From Thiodiazotropha sp040506195 (GTDB lineage Bacteria > Pseudomonadota > Gammaproteobacteria > Chromatiales > Chromatiaceae), in assembly GCA_040506195.1 (NCBI GenBank), contig JBEVXH010000005.1:62001-126000 (forward strand): DNA of 64,000 nucleotides, in the 5' to 3' direction. The notes under the pieces are model-generated. The model was not told the DNA's origin, searched no databases, and worked only from the letters and a program-made list of their open reading frames with translations. Positions 61,245-64,000 of the stretch are shown here, piece by piece. Each line of letters begins with the position of its first letter. The first letter of the stretch is position 1. Both the position numbers and the translations under genes were made by a program.

Positions 61245-62063
61245 TTGGTTATACAGATTTGGATTGGGTTGCTATCACTCTCCGTACTGGGTTCCGTGAG
61301 TATACAGCTGTTGGCCCCGGGTTCCGGGCTGATCGCGATTATTTCAGGTCTTTTCCTGGTTGTAGGCGGTACTCTACTGACAGCCATCATGAGCCACTCC
61401 TTCAATTCCGTATTGACGCTTTGGGAGTTGATTGCCGATTTTCGTCGTCCCTCAGTCGACGCGGAAGATGAAGAAGAGGGATTCAGACGTTTTCTGCAAG
61501 CGGCAAATTACTTCCGCCGCGGCGAAATTCGGCCGGCTGAAGCGGTCACTCAACAGATCTCAGAACCGCTGCTGCGCAGGGGGACACAACTGATCTTGGA
61601 CGGTTTTCCCCGTGACCAGGTAACGCTTACGCTGCAGCGCCAGATTGCAGAAGACCGGGACCACTTGCGCCGCCCTGCCGAAATGATGCGGGCCATGGGA
61701 GGCTATGCACCGGCATTCGGCATGCTTGGAACATTGCTTGGTTTGGTGCAGATGTTATTCGGGTTGGGGTCCGGAAATCTGGCCTCTATCGGTGCGGCCA
61801 TGGGTTTCGCCATGTTGACCACGGTATATGGCCTGGTATTGGCCAATCTGGTGTTCAAACCCTTAGCCAGCAAGCTGGAGCAACGCGGCAGGCAGTTGAT
61901 TACACGTCGCGTCGCACATCTCCAGGCAGTCATGATGCTGTGCGACCGGCAACATGCTGAACTGATCAGGGAAATGATGGATGAGGTAAACGCCAGGCAG
62001 GACATGCGTCAGGCGGCTCATGAGTTGCAGCTGATCTCAAACCCCAACCAGCATGCGGCCTGA
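61245..62063 (+). CDS. MotA/TolQ/ExbB-family proton channel protein
   Basis: A 272-residue inner-membrane protein of the MotA class. Four hydrophobic helices are visible (about 5-25, 30-50, 148-172, 178-205) with a large cytoplasmic loop. MMRAMGGYAPAFGMLGTLLGLVQML and GAAMGFAMLTTVYGLVLANLVF are typical of the MotA_ExbB domain. The start is TTG 61245 after AGGAGA. It pairs with the MotB/OmpA-like gene 14 bp downstream. With no other flagellar genes it could drive a non-flagellar function or an extra stator. Confidence 0.88.
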   Translation: MVIQIWIGLLSLSVLGSVSIQLLAPGSGLIAIISGLFLVVGGTLLTAIMSHSFNSVLTLWELIADFRRPSVDAEDEEEGFRRFLQAANYFRRGEIRPAEAVTQQISEPLLRRGTQLILDGFPRDQVTLTLQRQIAEDRDHLRRPAEMMRAMGGYAPAFGMLGTLLGLVQMLFGLGSGNLASIGAAMGFAMLTTVYGLVLANLVFKPLASKLEQRGRQLITRRVAHLQAVMMLCDRQHAELIREMMDEVNARQDMRQAAHELQLISNPNQHAA

Positions 62064-62077
62064 GGTCATGACTACCG

Positions 62078-62833
62078 ATGACCATCAACAGTGGAAAGAA
62101 TCAGATGCTCGATAAAGCAGCCAGGGAAGAAATACTTGACGGCACTACCTGGTATGCCTGGGAGATCGAAGAGAATGATGGCGGATGGCTGCTGACCTAT
62201 GTGGATGTGCTGAGCGTCATCCTGGCCATGTTGGTTGTGTTGTTGGGACAGATGGCAGTACAGCATCTCCAGACAACCAATGAAGATAGCCGGATGGCGG
62301 CGAGCTATGAGGCCGTTCCCAGCGATGAGCCGACTGTTGAAGTACAACAATCGCAACCACCGATTCAAACTGACGCTGAATCCGTACAGACCGTTGATGC
62401 CGAGTCCCGTCTGATCGCGGCGATAGAGGATCGTTTCCAGGATGAGGTTAAGGTCGTACAACGGGACAAGGGAATCTCCCTGGAGATCGCCGATGTGATT
62501 CTTTTCGATTCAGGCAAGGCGGAACTGCTTGCCGAGGCCCTGCCAGTACTGAAAAGGCTCGCTGTGACACTGCAGGAGATTGGCGAGGCGGATATTGCAG
62601 TGGAAGGGCATACCGATGACAGGCCGATTTTGGGTGGCAGGTTTCAGTCGAATTGGGAATTGGCAGCAGCTCGCGCCAATGCAGTTACTCGTTTTCTGCT
62701 GGACCAGGGATTTGCGCCGAGACATCTGCGTTCGATCAGCTATGCGGATGCTCATCCTGTTGCAGATAATTCAAATCCCAATGGTCGTGCCGAGAATCGC
62801 CGTGTCAATCTGCGCGTGGAGTTCTTGAAATAG
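62078..62833 (+). CDS. MotB/OmpA-like stator or peptidoglycan-anchoring protein
   Basis: A 251-residue protein with one transmembrane helix (residues about 38-62, WLLTYVDVLSVILAMLVVLL). It contains the conserved Asp of proton-driven stators in YVD. A linker and a C-terminal OmpA-like peptidoglycan-binding domain (about 135-250: ILFDSGKAELLAEALPVL, VEGHTDDRPI, NWELAAARANAVTRFL) follow. ATG 62078 and ATG 62105 are both possible starts; the former is given. It forms a pair with the MotA-like gene. Confidence 0.86.
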   Translation: MTINSGKNQMLDKAAREEILDGTTWYAWEIEENDGGWLLTYVDVLSVILAMLVVLLGQMAVQHLQTTNEDSRMAASYEAVPSDEPTVEVQQSQPPIQTDAESVQTVDAESRLIAAIEDRFQDEVKVVQRDKGISLEIADVILFDSGKAELLAEALPVLKRLAVTLQEIGEADIAVEGHTDDRPILGGRFQSNWELAAARANAVTRFLLDQGFAPRHLRSISYADAHPVADNSNPNGRAENRRVNLRVEFLK

Positions 62834-63055
62834 CCGTTTGATGGTTATTCAAGTCTCATACAGGCTGAGTCCTGAATTGATGAGGCGTCGTTAAATTCCT
62901 ATACTCATAATTTGATGTGATGCACTCCCCATTCTTGTCCGTCGCTCAGGCCTAGTCCCCTGTTTTTTGATCGACATCAAGTTCAAACCTCCCTGGAATA
63001 TCCGATTCTTTGCCAAGCGATTTGGTATTTATGCAATTATTGGAGTAGAAGAGCC

Positions 63056-64000
63056 ATGGGTTTTTATAGAGTCGGCATTGCTGTATTGATTGGATGCTTG
63101 ACCGTTTCATGTGGCGGTGGCGGAAACAGTGATAACTCGAACACATCGACTATATCCATGGCTGAATTGGGAAAGAAGCTGTTTTTTGATACCAATCTCT
63201 CCAGTGGCAGCAACCAGGCATGTGGCACTTGTCACGACCCGGATAACGGCTTCGCCGATCCCCGTGTCAGCGTTACAGCTCCGGTTTCGGAGGGATCCGT
63301 CGGCGGTGAATTTGGTGATCGAAATGCACCCACCGCTGCCTACGCCTCTTTCGCTCCGTCTTTTGGAGAAGTTGCGGATCAGGAGCAGACACCGGAGACA
63401 AACTCCAATTATGAGGGTGGGCAGTTTCTCGATGGGCGTGCCGTTGACCTGGTTGAACAGGCCAAGGGACCCTTCCTCAACCCGGTCGAAATGAATAACA
63501 CGTCCGAGGCCGAGGTTGTCGCAAAGGTACAAAACTCTGACTACTCTTCGGACTTCATCGCTGTATTCGGTGCGGATGCATTCAATGATACAACGACGGC
63601 CTATCACAACATTGCAACCGCAATCGCAGCATTTGAAGCTTCTTCAGAGGTCAACAGATTCAGTTCGAAGTTTGACGCTTACCTGATGGGCAACTACACC
63701 ATGACTGCATCGGAACGGCGTGGGTTTGATCTGTTCTTGGATGCCGAGGTGACTAAATGCGCAAACTGTCACACAGTCGGTGAAACACCTGAAACATCCC
63801 TGTTTACAAACTTTCGCTACTACAATATCGGAACACCGATAAACTTGAATAACCCTGCCTATCTGGCAGACAACTCTTTTATCGATATCGGCCTCGGCGC
63901 CAGCAGTGCGATTGCTGAGTCAGACAGGGCAGTTGAACGGGGTAAATTCAAGGTTCCCACACTGCGCAATGTGGAGTTGACGGCACCCTATATGCACAAT
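63056..64000 (+). CDS. Dihaem cytochrome c peroxidase/MauG-family lipoprotein (3' end outside window)
   Basis: The first 315 residues of a periplasmic dihaem peroxidase-like protein. The lipobox region is LTVSCGG, with Cys19 as the lipidation site. Haem motifs are CGTCH at 56-60 (after FFDTNLSSGSNQ) and CANCH at 235-239. FADPRVSV, GPFLNPVEMNN and KVPTLRNVELTAPYMHN are typical of bacterial cytochrome c peroxidases and their MauG-like relatives. The frame is open to the last base. ATG 63056 follows GGAG by about 10 nt. Whether it is a peroxidase or a modifying enzyme cannot be told. Confidence 0.88.
   Translation, partial: MGFYRVGIAVLIGCLTVSCGGGGNSDNSNTSTISMAELGKKLFFDTNLSSGSNQACGTCHDPDNGFADPRVSVTAPVSEGSVGGEFGDRNAPTAAYASFAPSFGEVADQEQTPETNSNYEGGQFLDGRAVDLVEQAKGPFLNPVEMNNTSEAEVVAKVQNSDYSSDFIAVFGADAFNDTTTAYHNIATAIAAFEASSEVNRFSSKFDAYLMGNYTMTASERRGFDLFLDAEVTKCANCHTVGETPETSLFTNFRYYNIGTPINLNNPAYLADNSFIDIGLGASSAIAESDRAVERGKFKVPTLRNVELTAPYMHN

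Noticed and set aside
61073..61405. 110-codon minus-strand frame opposite the start of the MotA-like gene
   Set aside because: It overlaps the start of the recognised MotA-like gene and has no domain of its own.
1..64000. CRISPR array, IS transposase or rRNA genes
   Set aside because: No regularly spaced direct repeats, transposase frames or rRNA sequence were seen.

Overview
The window looks like chromosomal DNA of a sulfur-oxidising, hydrogen-using gammaproteobacterium of the Chromatiales or a related symbiont lineage. The support is the order smc-zipA-ligA, the block trpS-scpA-scpB-rluB, an Isp-type [NiFe] hydrogenase split as small subunit-isp1-isp2-large subunit (known from purple sulfur bacteria), a TsdA-like dihaem cytochrome, a SulP transporter and a PEP-CTERM protein. 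This is inference from gene content; no marker gene fixes the species.

Layout. 1-7313: hydrogenase locus, with hypC-hypA-hypB leftward and a maturation protease, a HupH-like protein, small subunit, Isp1, Isp2 and large subunit rightward, ending in a good terminator. 7343-7521: MITE-like inverted repeat. 7688-10951: cytochrome b, a wrecked cytochrome c region, a PepSY protein and an OmpR/PhoQ-type two-component system. 11033-15866: small membrane protein, SLC5-transporter/histidine-kinase fusion, receiver-only regulator and CBS-DUF294 protein, resembling acetate/carbon-sensing loci. 16019-17282: EF-hand protein and a YgfX-like membrane protein.

17536-23211 is the most unusual part. It is a compact leftward four-gene operon of DUF2235 hydrolase, ComEC-like metallo-beta-lactamase, CHAT (caspase-like) protease and a TIR-DUF2235 fusion. 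The enzyme inventory resembles known conflict/abortive-infection effectors. A strong palindrome lies just upstream of it.

23378-32040 is mostly housekeeping (FGGY kinase, queF, smc, zipA, ligA). 32215-37300 is an accessory, AT-rich stretch: DUF3592 protein, stand-alone Ddl-like ligase, secreted propeller, then small genes separated by attC-like sites. I read the last part as an integron cassette cluster without an integrase.

37392-49563 is largely housekeeping: a parvulin lipoprotein, YciI, YciB, RNase AM, YciO, an M50 protease, TrpS, ScpAB, RluB, an HhH glycosylase, a diguanylate cyclase, a tandem thioredoxin and tRNA-Lys. 50114-51637 has small genes and a PEP-CTERM protein. 51915-56546 carries a giant coiled-coil/SPOR envelope protein and a protein with a domain known from phage and plasmid polyvalent proteins. 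57108-64000 has a GFA-family protein, MtgA, SulP, a TsdA-like cytochrome, a MotA/MotB-like pair and the start of a dihaem cytochrome c peroxidase.
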